Shown here in pieces: positions 8,135 to 16,726 of a stretch of 64,000 nt of DNA; the first letter of the stretch is position 1; every line of letters starts with the position of its first letter. Both the position numbers and the translations under genes were made by a program. The notes under the pieces were generated by a model, which made no database searches, was not told where the DNA came from, and saw only the letters and a program-made list of their open reading frames with translations. The stretch is from positions 1-64,000 of the forward strand of contig CAZKCM010000016.1 of NCBI GenBank assembly GCA_964551315.1. The letters run 5' to 3'. This stretch comes from Virgifigura sp964551315 (GTDB taxonomy: Bacteria; Pseudomonadota; Alphaproteobacteria; Dongiales; Dongiaceae).

Positions 8135-11100
8135 GTGGAGATCGCGGCTTGGCTGCGTGAGCTTGGACTCGAGCGATACGCGCGGGCGTTCCGAGACAAC
8201 GCCATCGCCGACGACGTCCTCGTCGACCTTACGGATGCCGACCTCGAGAAGCTCGGCGTCGTCCTGGGTGACCGGAAGCGGATGCTCAGGTCGATCGCGG
8301 CGCTGCGGGCGGCTGCCGCCAATCCTCGACCGCCCGATCCGACGGCCCGTGCCGCGACGCCGGAGAGCGCGCACCTGGTGGGACCGGCGGCCGAGCGCCG
8401 ACGGCTTACGGTGATGTTCGCCGACCTCGTCGGTTCGACCGCGCTCGCCAGCCGGACCGATCCAGAGGATCTGCGCGACGTGATCCGCGCCTACCAGGAC
8501 GTCTGTACCGGCGCCGTTGGCCGCTACGACGGCCATGTCGCCAAGTTCATGGGCGACGGCGTGCTGGCCTATTTCGGCTATCCGCGAGCGCATGAGGACG
8601 ATGCCGAGCGGGCCGTGCGCGCCGGGCTCGACATGGCCGCGGCGGTCGGCCGACTGGTCGCGCCCGACGGAACGCCGCTGGCCGCGCGCGTCGGCATCGC
8701 CACGGGCCAGGTGGTCGTCGGCGATCTCGTCGGCGAAGGCGCGGCACGGGAGGAGGCGGTCGTCGGCGAAACGCCGAACCTGGCGGCGCGCCTGCAGGCG
8801 CTGGCCGAGCCCGGAACCGTCGTCATTGCCGAAGCGACCCGCCGGCTCGTGGGCGAGCTGTTCGCGCTCAGGCCATTGGGCGCAAGATCGCTCAAGGGCT
8901 TCGGGCAGCCCGCATCGATTTACCTGGTGGGGACCGAACGCCCGGCCGCGAGTCGTTTCGACGCCCGTCAGCACGGCGGCCCATCGTCCATGGTGGGCCG
9001 CGATCGGGAATTGGCGTTGCTGCTTGACCGCTGGCGCCGGGCCAGAGCGGGCGAAGGCCAGAGCGTTCTGCTCGTCGGCGAGGCCGGCATCGGCAAGTCG
9101 CGGATCGCGCGCGCACTCCGGGACGCGCTCCAAACCGAATCCTACGTCGCGCTCCGATACCAGTGCTCGCCCCACCACGCGGACACCGCGCTTTGGCCGG
9201 TGATTCAGCAGCTGGGTTTCGCCGCCGGATTCTCGTCCGGCGACAGCGCGACGACGAAACTGGAGAAGCTCGAGCCCCTCCTGCGGCGGGCGGTCGCCGA
9301 TACGAGCGAGGCGGCCCCGCTGATCGCGGCGCTGCTCGGCATCGACGCCGGCTCTCGTTACCCGCCGCTTCGCCTCACCCCCCAGGCGCAACGCGCCCGC
9401 ACGCTTGCCGTTCTGGTCGAACAGCTGATCGGGCTGGCGCGCCGGGAGCCGGTGCTGATGGTCGTCGAGGACGCGCATTGGATCGACCCGACAACGCTCG
9501 AGCTCATCGAGAAGGTCCTCGACCGAATCGCGCAAAAGCGAGTCCTCCTGCTGCTCACCACCCGACCGGACAACCAGCCCGCCTTGGGCGCGCACCCGCG
9601 GGTCATGCGCCTGACGCTCAACCGGCTCGGCCGCGCGCCGACGGAAGAGATCGTCGCCGGCCTCACCGGTGGCCGGACGCTGCCGCGCGAGATCCTGGAG
9701 CGGATCGTGGAGGAAACGGACGGCGTGCCCCTGTTCGTCGAGGAGCTGACCAAGGCGGTGCTGGACTCGGGGCTCCTCAGGCAGGACGGCGACGTGTACG
9801 CGCTCGCCGCCCCCCTTCCGGCGCTGGCCGTTCCGGCGACCCTGCACGACTCGCTGATGGCCCGGCTCGATCGGGTGCCCGGGGTCAAGGAAGTGGCCCA
9901 GACCGCCGCCTGCATCGGACGGGAATTCTCCCATGCGCTCCTGGCCGCGGTTGCCCCCATGCCCGAGCCGGAGCTTCGCGCCGCCCTCGACCGGCTCGCG
10001 GCCGGCGAGATCGTTTTCCGGCGCGGCGACGGGCCCGAGACCGACTACGTGTTCAAGCACGCGCTGGTGCGCGACGCCGCCTATGAGAGCATGCTCAAGA
10101 GCCACCGCCAGAAGCTGCACGCGCGAATCGTCGAGGCGATCGAGCGGTGCTTCCCCGGGATTGCCGAAGCGCAGCCCGAAATACTGGCGCATCACTGCAC
10201 CGACGCCGGCCTCGCCGAGAAGGCGATCGGCTACTGGCGCGAGGCCGGCGAGCGGGCGGTCCGGCGGGCCGCCAACCGCGAGGCGATCGGGCACTTCCAC
10301 CGGGCGCTCGCGCTGCTCGAAGCGCAACCTGAAGGACCGGCCCGTGCCGCTGCGGAGATCAAGGTCCTCTCGCAGCTCGGCCCGGCGCTCATGCTCGTCG
10401 AGGGGTGGGCCGCCCTCGAGGCCGAGCGGGTCTACGAACGCGCGCGCCGGCTCGCGGGCGAGCTGGAGAGCTCGGCCGATCTCGTTCCGCCTCTGGTGGG
10501 CTTGTGGCTGTTCCGCCACACGCGCGGCGAGTTCTCGGCGGCGCTCGAGGCCACCCAGGAGCTCTTTCGGGTCGTGCGTCCCTTGGATGACCCCGGCCTG
10601 ATGTTGCAGGCGCATCATGCGGCGTGGCCGACCCCGATGGTGCGCGGCGAATTCACCACAGCGCGCGAGCACATCGCGCAGGGCCTCGCGCTCTACGACG
10701 AAGAGCGACACCGCCATCATGCGTTTCTCTATCTGGGCCATGACCCGGCCGTCTGCGCCCATGCCCTCGGCGCCCTTACGGTCTGGATGCTGGGCCACCC
10801 CGACCAGGCGACCCGGCACGCGACCGCCGCCGTTGGGCTTGCGGAGCATCTGGGGCACGCGCCGAGCCTGGCGCACGCCCTGTGGTTCTCTTGCAAGCTT
10901 CATGCGGTTCGAGGCGATGCGGCCGAGGTCCTCGCTCTCAGCGGCCGATTGCTGGCTCTCAGCAAAGAGCATCAGCTGACGCAGCCCCGGATCGCCGGAA
11001 TGACATTTCGGGGCTGGGCGCTCGCCCGGACCGGACGATTCGACGAGGGGTTTGAGCAGCTGTGCGCCGGCCTTGACGCGTGGCGGCGCAGCGGGGCGCG

Positions 11101-11551
11101 CGCCTACCTCCCGCATCGCAGCTATCTGGCGGCCGATGTCTGCGCCGCCGCCGGCCGGCGAGACGAGGCGCTGAGGCTGCTGGAGGACGCGCTGGCGATC
11201 GGGGCACAGACGGGCGAGCGATGGTACGAGGCCGAGTTGCACCGGCGTCGGGGCGAGCTGTTGCTGGCGCAATCTCAGCGGAACGAGGCCGAGGCCGAAG
11301 CCTGCTTTCGGCGCGCGATCACCGTCGCCGGCGCGCAGCAAGCCGCATCGCTGGAGCTTCGGGCGGCCACGAGCCTGGCCCGCCTGTGGCAGACACGAGA
11401 CAAGCCAGAAGCCGCCCTGGATCTGCTCGCCCCGGTCTATGACCGGTTCACGGAAGGCTTCGAGACGGCGGAGCTGATCGACGCAAGGGCACTGCTCGAC
11501 GCGATGCGGGTCGCCGGTCCAACGACGCCCGGCGGATCGCGGCGCCCATGA
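8135..11551 (+). CDS. SAM domain / class III nucleotidyl cyclase / AAA-type ATPase / TPR protein
   Basis: An 1138-aa multidomain signalling protein. The start is the GTG at 8135 with a GGAGGG ribosome site. An N-terminal SAM domain (about 1-60, AAWLRELGLERYARAFRDN) precedes a class III cyclase domain (about 88-260). The cyclase keeps catalytic features: VMFADLVGST (metal Asp97), the base-contact Lys in HVAKFMGDG, and VVGETPNLAARLQ with the transition-state Asn/Arg. A STAND-like ATPase follows, with Walker A LVGEAGIGKSR near 317 and Walker B LMVVEDAHWID near 444. The last ~450 residues are helical TPR-like repeats. This architecture is common in alphaproteobacteria; cyclic AMP production is plausible but the stimulus is unknown. 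It is probably followed in the same transcript by the hydrolase 34 bp downstream. Confidence 0.9.
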   Translation: MEIAAWLRELGLERYARAFRDNAIADDVLVDLTDADLEKLGVVLGDRKRMLRSIAALRAAAANPRPPDPTARAATPESAHLVGPAAERRRLTVMFADLVGSTALASRTDPEDLRDVIRAYQDVCTGAVGRYDGHVAKFMGDGVLAYFGYPRAHEDDAERAVRAGLDMAAAVGRLVAPDGTPLAARVGIATGQVVVGDLVGEGAAREEAVVGETPNLAARLQALAEPGTVVIAEATRRLVGELFALRPLGARSLKGFGQPASIYLVGTERPAASRFDARQHGGPSSMVGRDRELALLLDRWRRARAGEGQSVLLVGEAGIGKSRIARALRDALQTESYVALRYQCSPHHADTALWPVIQQLGFAAGFSSGDSATTKLEKLEPLLRRAVADTSEAAPLIAALLGIDAGSRYPPLRLTPQAQRARTLAVLVEQLIGLARREPVLMVVEDAHWIDPTTLELIEKVLDRIAQKRVLLLLTTRPDNQPALGAHPRVMRLTLNRLGRAPTEEIVAGLTGGRTLPREILERIVEETDGVPLFVEELTKAVLDSGLLRQDGDVYALAAPLPALAVPATLHDSLMARLDRVPGVKEVAQTAACIGREFSHALLAAVAPMPEPELRAALDRLAAGEIVFRRGDGPETDYVFKHALVRDAAYESMLKSHRQKLHARIVEAIERCFPGIAEAQPEILAHHCTDAGLAEKAIGYWREAGERAVRRAANREAIGHFHRALALLEAQPEGPARAAAEIKVLSQLGPALMLVEGWAALEAERVYERARRLAGELESSADLVPPLVGLWLFRHTRGEFSAALEATQELFRVVRPLDDPGLMLQAHHAAWPTPMVRGEFTTAREHIAQGLALYDEERHRHHAFLYLGHDPAVCAHALGALTVWMLGHPDQATRHATAAVGLAEHLGHAPSLAHALWFSCKLHAVRGDAAEVLALSGRLLALSKEHQLTQPRIAGMTFRGWALARTGRFDEGFEQLCAGLDAWRRSGARAYLPHRSYLAADVCAAAGRRDEALRLLEDALAIGAQTGERWYEAELHRRRGELLLAQSQRNEAEAEACFRRAITVAGAQQAASLELRAATSLARLWQTRDKPEAALDLLAPVYDRFTEGFETAELIDARALLDAMRVAGPTTPGGSRRP

Positions 11552-11585
11552 AACCGAGGCGCGCCGACAGGAGAGGAGGCGCGAC

Positions 11586-12449
11586 ATGTACCGGACGATT
11601 TCTGCCGGCGTGGCGATGGTGCTGCTTTCGATCTGCGGGACCGCTTCAGCCGGCAAATACGCGAAGATCGGCGATGAGGTCGAGCTGTACTACGAGGAAG
11701 CCGGCGCGGGCGCGCCGTTGATCTTCATCCCGGGCTGGACGGCAACAACCGCCTTTTTCGCTCGTCAACTCCCGCACTTTTCCGACGCGTACCGCGTGAT
11801 CACCTACGACCGCAGGGGCACGGGAAGATCGACGCGGACTCCCGGCGAAGAGCATACGCACGCGCAATACGGGGCGGATCTCAAGTCTTTCATGGACCGA
11901 CTCGGCCTGAAGGACGTGCGGCTCGTCGTCTGGTCGTCCGGTTGCCTCGTCGGATGGGCCTATGTGCGGGCCTATGGCACAGAAAACCTCAAGGCCTTCG
12001 TCTGCATCGATCATTCTCCAAAGCCGCTGAAGACACGGGACGACGACTGGGGTCGCGAACTCGCGGACTTCCAAACGTTCTACGAAACCATGACGTCGGA
12101 ACGCCGCGCTCTGCTGGCCGAGATGGCCGAGGGGATGCTGCAGGGGACGGCAAGCGACGACGCGGTCAAGCTGGTTGTCGACGAGAATATGAAAGCACCG
12201 ACCTATGTCGCCGTGGAGCTGTTCACCGACCGGATGTTCTCGGACTATTCGGCGGAAGCGAGGATGCTGGACGGAACCCTCCCAACGATGTTTTTCCTGA
12301 GCGAAGAGGGATCGGAAGCGGCGATGGCCTGGATCGAGGAGAACGCGCCAAACGCGGAGGTCGTCCGGTTGGGCGCGCACATGATGTTCTGGGAATACCC
12401 CGACGAGTTCAACGCGGCGCTCGATGCTTTCCTCGACCGCGTGCGGTGA
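11586..12449 (+). CDS. Exported alpha/beta-hydrolase
   Basis: A 287-aa protein with a signal peptide (residues 1-22, ending TASA) and strong ribosome site GGAGAGGAGG upstream of ATG 11586. The alpha/beta-hydrolase fold is shown by the oxyanion segment FIPGWTATTAFFARQL, YDRRGTGRS, and a C-terminal GAHMMFWEYPDEFN with the catalytic His. The nucleophile elbow is unusual: the usual G-x-S-x-G reads VWSSGC, so the first Gly is Val, although a Ser is present. A conserved Asp lies in the HSPKPLKTRDDD region or near the TMFFLSEEGSE strand. Substrate unknown. It follows the cyclase/TPR gene by 34 bp on the same strand and converges with recD2 6 bp away. Confidence 0.8.
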   Translation: MYRTISAGVAMVLLSICGTASAGKYAKIGDEVELYYEEAGAGAPLIFIPGWTATTAFFARQLPHFSDAYRVITYDRRGTGRSTRTPGEEHTHAQYGADLKSFMDRLGLKDVRLVVWSSGCLVGWAYVRAYGTENLKAFVCIDHSPKPLKTRDDDWGRELADFQTFYETMTSERRALLAEMAEGMLQGTASDDAVKLVVDENMKAPTYVAVELFTDRMFSDYSAEARMLDGTLPTMFFLSEEGSEAAMAWIEENAPNAEVVRLGAHMMFWEYPDEFNAALDAFLDRVR

Positions 12450-12455
12450 CGGTGC

Positions 12456-14711
12456 TCAGGAGTCCGCGCATCCCCCGCGCCGGAGGCGGTCGCCGAGGCG
12501 TGACCAGCGTTGCCCCGCCTGGACGGTGCGGACGGCGGCCGCCAGGGCCTCGCGCTGCCCAACGAGGACGACCAGGCGCCGGCCGCGCGTGATGCCGGTG
12601 TAGATCAGGTTCCGATGCAGCATCCGCCGGTGCTGCATCGACAGGGGGATGACCACCGCCGGATATTCCGAACCCTGCGACTTGTGGATCGTGATGGCGT
12701 AGGCCAGCGCCAGCTCTTCGAGCTCGTCGGCCGCGTAGTGAACCGTGCGGCCGTCGAACTCGATGCGGATCTCGTCGTGCTGGCGGTCGATCGCGGCGAC
12801 GATGCCAACCTCGCCGTTATAGACCTCCTTGTCGTAATCGTTCTCGACCTGCATCACCTTGTCGCCGGCGCGCAGGCCGGAGCCGAAGCGTTCGATGCCG
12901 GGCCCGCCGTTCGGGTTGAGCGCCTTCTGCAGTTCGATGTTGAGCGACTGTGCGCCGAGCCCACCGCGGTTCATCGGACACAGCACCTGCACCTCCCGGA
13001 TCGGGTCGAGACCGAAGCGCCGCGGAATCCGCTCGCGCACGATGGTCAGAATCTTGCGAATCATGTCCTCCGGGTCGCGCGCCGGGACGAAATGGAAGTC
13101 GGAGCCCGGGTCCGGCGCCGTATCCGGCATCTCTCCCCGGTTGATGCGGTGAGCGTTCAAGAGGATCCGGCTGCGCGCGGCCTGGCGGAAGATCTCCGTC
13201 AGCCGCACGGTCGGCATGGCCGCCGCGCCGATGATGTCGCGGAGAACCTGGCCGGGGCCGACCGACGGAAGCTGATCGACATCGCCGACCAGGACGAGGG
13301 CGGCGTGGTCGGGGACCGCCTTCAGGAGCGCGCTCATGAGCACGACATCGACCATCGAGGTCTCGTCGACGACGAGGAGGTCGCAGTCGAGTGGATTCTC
13401 CTCGTTGCGGCGGAAGCCGCCGCTGCCCGGATTGGCTTCGAGCAGGCGGTGAATGGTCCGGGCCTCCAGCCCGGTCGTTTCGGACAGGCGCTTCGCCGCC
13501 CGCCCGGTCGGTGCGGCCAGGGCCACCCGGACCCCCAGCGGGCGCAGGACGGCCAGAACGGCCTCGACCAGGGTCGTCTTGCCCACGCCCGGCCCGCCCG
13601 TGATCACGAGCAGCTTGGAACGCAAGGCCGCCCGCACCGCTGCGCGCTGCCCCTCGGACAGCGCCAGCCCGATGCGGCCTTCGACAGCCGGGATCGCCGC
13701 GGCGGGATCGATGCTTGGCCAGGGCGGCCGGCCGCGGGCAAGGGCGGCCAGGCGCTCGGCGATGGCCTGCTGCGCCTCGTGCAGCGGCGCCGGGAACACC
13801 GCCTCTTCCGCGCCGCCGGGCGCATCGGCCACGACTCCGCCCGCCGCCAGCTCCTCCGCCAAAGCGTGCTCGATCGCGTCCCGAGGGACCCCGAGCCGCG
13901 CCACGGCGAGGTCCACCAGATGCCCGCGCGGCAGCCCGCAATGGCCCTCCTCCACCGCCTGGGCGAGGACCTGCGCGACGGCGGCGCGGGCGCGCACGGG
14001 CGCCGTCTTCTCGATACCGAGCCTCTCGGCCATGGCGTCGGCGGCCGCGAAGCCGACGCAGCGGACCTCGCGCACCAGCCGGTAGGGATCTTCCGATATC
14101 AACTGAACCGCCCTGGCGCCGTAGGCGCGGAAGATCCGCCCGGCCGCCGCGGTACCGATGCCGTGCGCGTGCAGGAACGTCATGATCTCCTGGACGGCGC
14201 GCCGCTCCTCCCAGCCGGCGGCGATCTGCCGCGCCTTCCGGGCGCCGATGCCGGCAACCTCTCCCAGCCGTTCCGGCGTCCGTTCGAGCACGTCGAAGAC
14301 GCCCTTGCCGAAAGCCGCGACCAGCCTGCGCGCATAGGCCGGGCCGATCCCCTTGATCAGGCCGGAACCAAGATAGGCCTCGATGCCGTCGATCGTCGTC
14401 GGCAGGGTCGGACGGATAAGCGTGGCCCGGAACTGAAGGCCGTGGGTGCGATCGTTGACCCAGGTTCCGGCCGCCTGGACGAACTCGCCCGCGCGCACCG
14501 GAAGGGCATGGCCGACAACCGTGATCAATCGGCGATGGCGGCGAACCTTGAGGCGCAGCACGCAGAACCCGTCCTCGGGGCTCTGGTAGGTCACGCGCTC
14601 GACCAGACCGGCGAGGGACTCGGAGGAAGCGGGTGGCGGAGGCGCGATCGCCCGCCCCTTATGGGTCGCGGGTGCGCCCGGCGCGCGGACGGGTGGCGCG
14701 GCCGTCGTCAA
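12456..14711 (-). CDS. recD2: RecD2-type ATP-dependent DNA helicase (SF1B)
   Basis: A 751-aa 5'-3' helicase of the RecD2/RecD-like family, which works without RecBC. The order is typical: an N-terminal OB-like region (LAGLVERVTYQSPEDGFCVLRLK), tandem helix-hairpin-helix motifs (YLGSGLIKGIGPAYARRLV, LGEVAGIGARKARQIA), then the helicase core with Walker A TGGPGVGKTT (about residue 373), Walker B VVDETSMVD, LVGDVDQLPSVGPG, and motif VI AYAITIHKSQGSEYP near the C-terminus, ending with TGITRGRRLVVLVG. It is the first of several recombination genes in the next 8 kb but stands alone on its strand. The two bases to five bases before its stop separate it from the convergent hydrolase. Confidence 0.93.
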   Translation of the reverse strand: MTTAAPPVRAPGAPATHKGRAIAPPPPASSESLAGLVERVTYQSPEDGFCVLRLKVRRHRRLITVVGHALPVRAGEFVQAAGTWVNDRTHGLQFRATLIRPTLPTTIDGIEAYLGSGLIKGIGPAYARRLVAAFGKGVFDVLERTPERLGEVAGIGARKARQIAAGWEERRAVQEIMTFLHAHGIGTAAAGRIFRAYGARAVQLISEDPYRLVREVRCVGFAAADAMAERLGIEKTAPVRARAAVAQVLAQAVEEGHCGLPRGHLVDLAVARLGVPRDAIEHALAEELAAGGVVADAPGGAEEAVFPAPLHEAQQAIAERLAALARGRPPWPSIDPAAAIPAVEGRIGLALSEGQRAAVRAALRSKLLVITGGPGVGKTTLVEAVLAVLRPLGVRVALAAPTGRAAKRLSETTGLEARTIHRLLEANPGSGGFRRNEENPLDCDLLVVDETSMVDVVLMSALLKAVPDHAALVLVGDVDQLPSVGPGQVLRDIIGAAAMPTVRLTEIFRQAARSRILLNAHRINRGEMPDTAPDPGSDFHFVPARDPEDMIRKILTIVRERIPRRFGLDPIREVQVLCPMNRGGLGAQSLNIELQKALNPNGGPGIERFGSGLRAGDKVMQVENDYDKEVYNGEVGIVAAIDRQHDEIRIEFDGRTVHYAADELEELALAYAITIHKSQGSEYPAVVIPLSMQHRRMLHRNLIYTGITRGRRLVVLVGQREALAAAVRTVQAGQRWSRLGDRLRRGGCADS

Positions 14712-14999
14712 GACTCGAACACGCGCATCGGCGCGCGCCCATGTTCCCTCGCGGGAGGGCGTTCAGGCTGTCGCGAACGCTCCCGCACGCCGGGGGAAGA
14801 AACAGCCCAACGCATTGAAAAATCGGAGAATAGCACCATATCTTTTGTGCTTCTCCGGACATTCGTCGAGGCCTTCGCCGGCCGCGCTTCGGGCGCGACC
14901 GGCCGAGCCGCGTCGCCACCGGCAGGAGCGACCCGAACCCGTTTGAGACGAAGACAATGCGGTACTTCCCGACGATCGAACTGGACGATCAGACGAAAA

Positions 15000-15287
15000 A
15001 TGCTCCTCGCCCGCGGCGCGCTGCGCCTGCAGCCGGGGCAGTGGGTCCGGAGCGAGCGCGGCGTGGGGCGGTACCTGCGGACGGACAGGCGCAAGGGCGT
15101 GCACTATGTCAGCTGGGTCCGCCCGGAGGACGATTTCACCAGTCACGCGCAGCGGTTCCAACGGGCCTGCGAGAAGGGCTTCGTCGGCAAGTACGCCGCG
15201 CGCTACGAGGCCGTGAAGGCCGAGCGGGAGGCGCTTCGGGCTGCGGCCCGCAAGTCCACGGACCCTGCGAGTTCGATGCTCGGATAA
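15000..15287 (+). CDS. Small conserved-looking hypothetical protein, possibly frameshifted at its 5' end
   Basis: A 95-aa basic protein (ALRLQPGQWVRS, YLRTDRRKGVHYVSWVRPED, FQRACEKGFVGKY) with no family I can name; the GQWVR/GVHYVSW strands suggest a small beta-rich domain. ATG 15000 lacks a ribosome site and lies at the end of a five-A run. In another frame, an ATG at 14957 opens MRYFPTIELDDQTK and reaches the same A-run. Deleting one A would fuse the two into a 109-aa protein. So either the gene starts internally as listed, or a 1-nt indel or slippage has separated its first 14 codons. Confidence 0.55.
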   Translation: MLLARGALRLQPGQWVRSERGVGRYLRTDRRKGVHYVSWVRPEDDFTSHAQRFQRACEKGFVGKYAARYEAVKAEREALRAAARKSTDPASSMLG

Positions 15288-15335
15288 GTCGGGCTCGGTT
15301 CTCATCCCACGGCCGCCGTCGGGGCGAGCACGGCG

Positions 15336-16367
15336 TCAACCGCCGACCAGTTCGAGCTGACGGTTCGCACCCGGCGGAGTCAGCCCGAGATAGCGGTAGC
15401 CCCGGTCCGTCAGGAGGCGCCCGCGCAGCGTCCGTTGCAGCAGGCCCTGCTGAATCAGATAGGGCTCGACCACCTCCTCCAGCACATCCCGCTCTTCCCC
15501 CAGCGCCGCCGCGAGCGTTTCGACACCCACGGGGCCGCCACCGTAGTTTCCGGCAATGATGCCGAGGTAGCGCCGGTCCATGGCGTCGAAGCCGTCGCGA
15601 TCCACCTCCAACCGGTCGAGCGCGGCGTCGGCGGTTGCCGCATCGATCCGCGCGGCCCCCGAAACTTCGGCGAAGTCGCGCACCCGCCGCAGGAGCCGGC
15701 CGGCGATTCGCGGCGTGCCGCGGGCCCGGCGCGCGATCTCGGCGGCGCCGTCCTTGGTGAGCTCCAGATCGAGCAGCCGCGCCGCCCGGTGGACGATCAG
15801 CTCCAGCTCTTCCCGATCGTAGAACTCGAGACGCAGCGGAATCCCGAAGCGTTCGCGCAGCGGCCGCGTGATCAGGCCGGACCGCGTCGTCGCCCCGACC
15901 AGGGTGAAGGGCGGCAGCTCGATGCGGATCGACCGCGCCGCCGGCCCCTCGCCGATCATCAGGTCGAGGCGGAAGTCCTCCATTGCCGCGTAGAGGATCT
16001 CCTCGACCGCGGGCGCGAGACGGTGGATCTCGTCGATGAACAGGACGTCATGGTCCTGCAGGTTGGTCAGCAGCGCCGCCAGATCGCCGCCCTTGGCAAT
16101 GGCGGGCGCCGCCGTCGCGCGGAAGCCCGTGCCGAGCTCGCGGCTGATGATCTGGGCCAGGGTCGTCTTGCCGAGGCCGGGCGGCCCCGACAGAAGGACG
16201 TGGTCCAGGGCCTCGCCGCGCGCCTTGGCCGCGTCGATGAAGACGCGCAGGTTCTCGCGCACCTGACGCTGTCCGACGAAATCGGCGAGGCTGAGCGGGC
16301 GCAGTGCCCGATCGGCGCCGGCCTCGCCGCCGTTCTCGGCGCGGCCGACCAGACGGTCGCGGGGCAT
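15336..16367 (-). CDS. ruvB: Holliday junction branch migration ATPase RuvB
   Basis: A 343-aa AAA+ motor that drives branch migration with RuvA. The N-terminus RALRPLSLADFVGQ, Walker A GPPGLGKTT (61-69), Walker B LFIDEIHRL (109-117), sensor GATTRSGLITRPLRERFGIPLRLEFY and the C-terminal winged helix (YLGIIAGNYGGGPVGVETLAAALGEE...PYLIQQGLLQRTLRGR) are all present at normal length. ruvA and ruvC are usually directly upstream, but here the upstream neighbour, 25 bp away on the same strand, is a small unknown gene that follows a phage-type ssb and annealing-protein gene. ruvA and ruvC are not in the window. Confidence 0.97.
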   Translation of the reverse strand: MPRDRLVGRAENGGEAGADRALRPLSLADFVGQRQVRENLRVFIDAAKARGEALDHVLLSGPPGLGKTTLAQIISRELGTGFRATAAPAIAKGGDLAALLTNLQDHDVLFIDEIHRLAPAVEEILYAAMEDFRLDLMIGEGPAARSIRIELPPFTLVGATTRSGLITRPLRERFGIPLRLEFYDREELELIVHRAARLLDLELTKDGAAEIARRARGTPRIAGRLLRRVRDFAEVSGAARIDAATADAALDRLEVDRDGFDAMDRRYLGIIAGNYGGGPVGVETLAAALGEERDVLEEVVEPYLIQQGLLQRTLRGRLLTDRGYRYLGLTPPGANRQLELVGG

Positions 16368-16392
16368 GTCCCCCTCTCCTTTGCGATGGCTG

Positions 16393-16716
16393 CTATTCGG
16401 CCGCGTGCCTGTAGCGGCGCGCGGTGGCGGCCGAGGTCACCCCGAGCGTCCGGCCGACCTCCGCCTCGGTCGGCCGGCGTCGATAGCCGTCGGCGTAACG
16501 CTCAAGCGCCGCCAGGCAGTCCTCGATCGACCCGAGCCCGATCGCCTTGCAGTCCTCGAACGCGTAGTCGGCCGAACGGAACCAATGCGTGACGTAGCAC
16601 CGGGGTTCGGGCTCCTCCTGCTCGATGGTGAAGGCGAAGCGGCCCTCATGCCCGATCCGGGCGTGGATCTCGCGCAGCCGCGCCTGCAGTTGCTCGATGG
16701 TCATGGTCGCTGTCAT
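16393..16716 (-). CDS. Hypothetical protein in the annealing-protein/ssb/ruvB gene string
   Basis: A 107-aa protein from ATG 16714-16716 (a second ATG 12 bp later is possible). The first half is MTIEQLQARLREIHARIGHEGRFAFTIE followed by a strand-rich segment (PRCYVTHWFRSADYAFEDCKAIG). The C-terminal part resembles a small helix-turn-helix: RRPTEAEVGRTLGVTSAATARRYRHAAE. I do not recognise the family. It starts 10 bp after the stop of the upstream unknown gene and ends 25 bp before ruvB, so it is very likely cotranscribed with both. Small accessory proteins of this kind are common beside phage recombination genes; that is context only. Confidence 0.65.
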   Translation of the reverse strand: MTATMTIEQLQARLREIHARIGHEGRFAFTIEQEEPEPRCYVTHWFRSADYAFEDCKAIGLGSIEDCLAALERYADGYRRRPTEAEVGRTLGVTSAATARRYRHAAE

Positions 16717-16726
16717 CCGCGGTTTC

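Noticed and set aside
7703..11656. A 1317-codon minus-strand frame
   Set aside because: It is the antisense of the cyclase/ATPase/TPR gene. Composition is Arg/Gly/His-rich with no domain, as expected of shadow frames in GC-rich DNA.
12510..14990. A long plus-strand frame across recD2
   Set aside because: It mirrors recD2 and has no family; only its last 96 codons (15000-15287) look like a gene.
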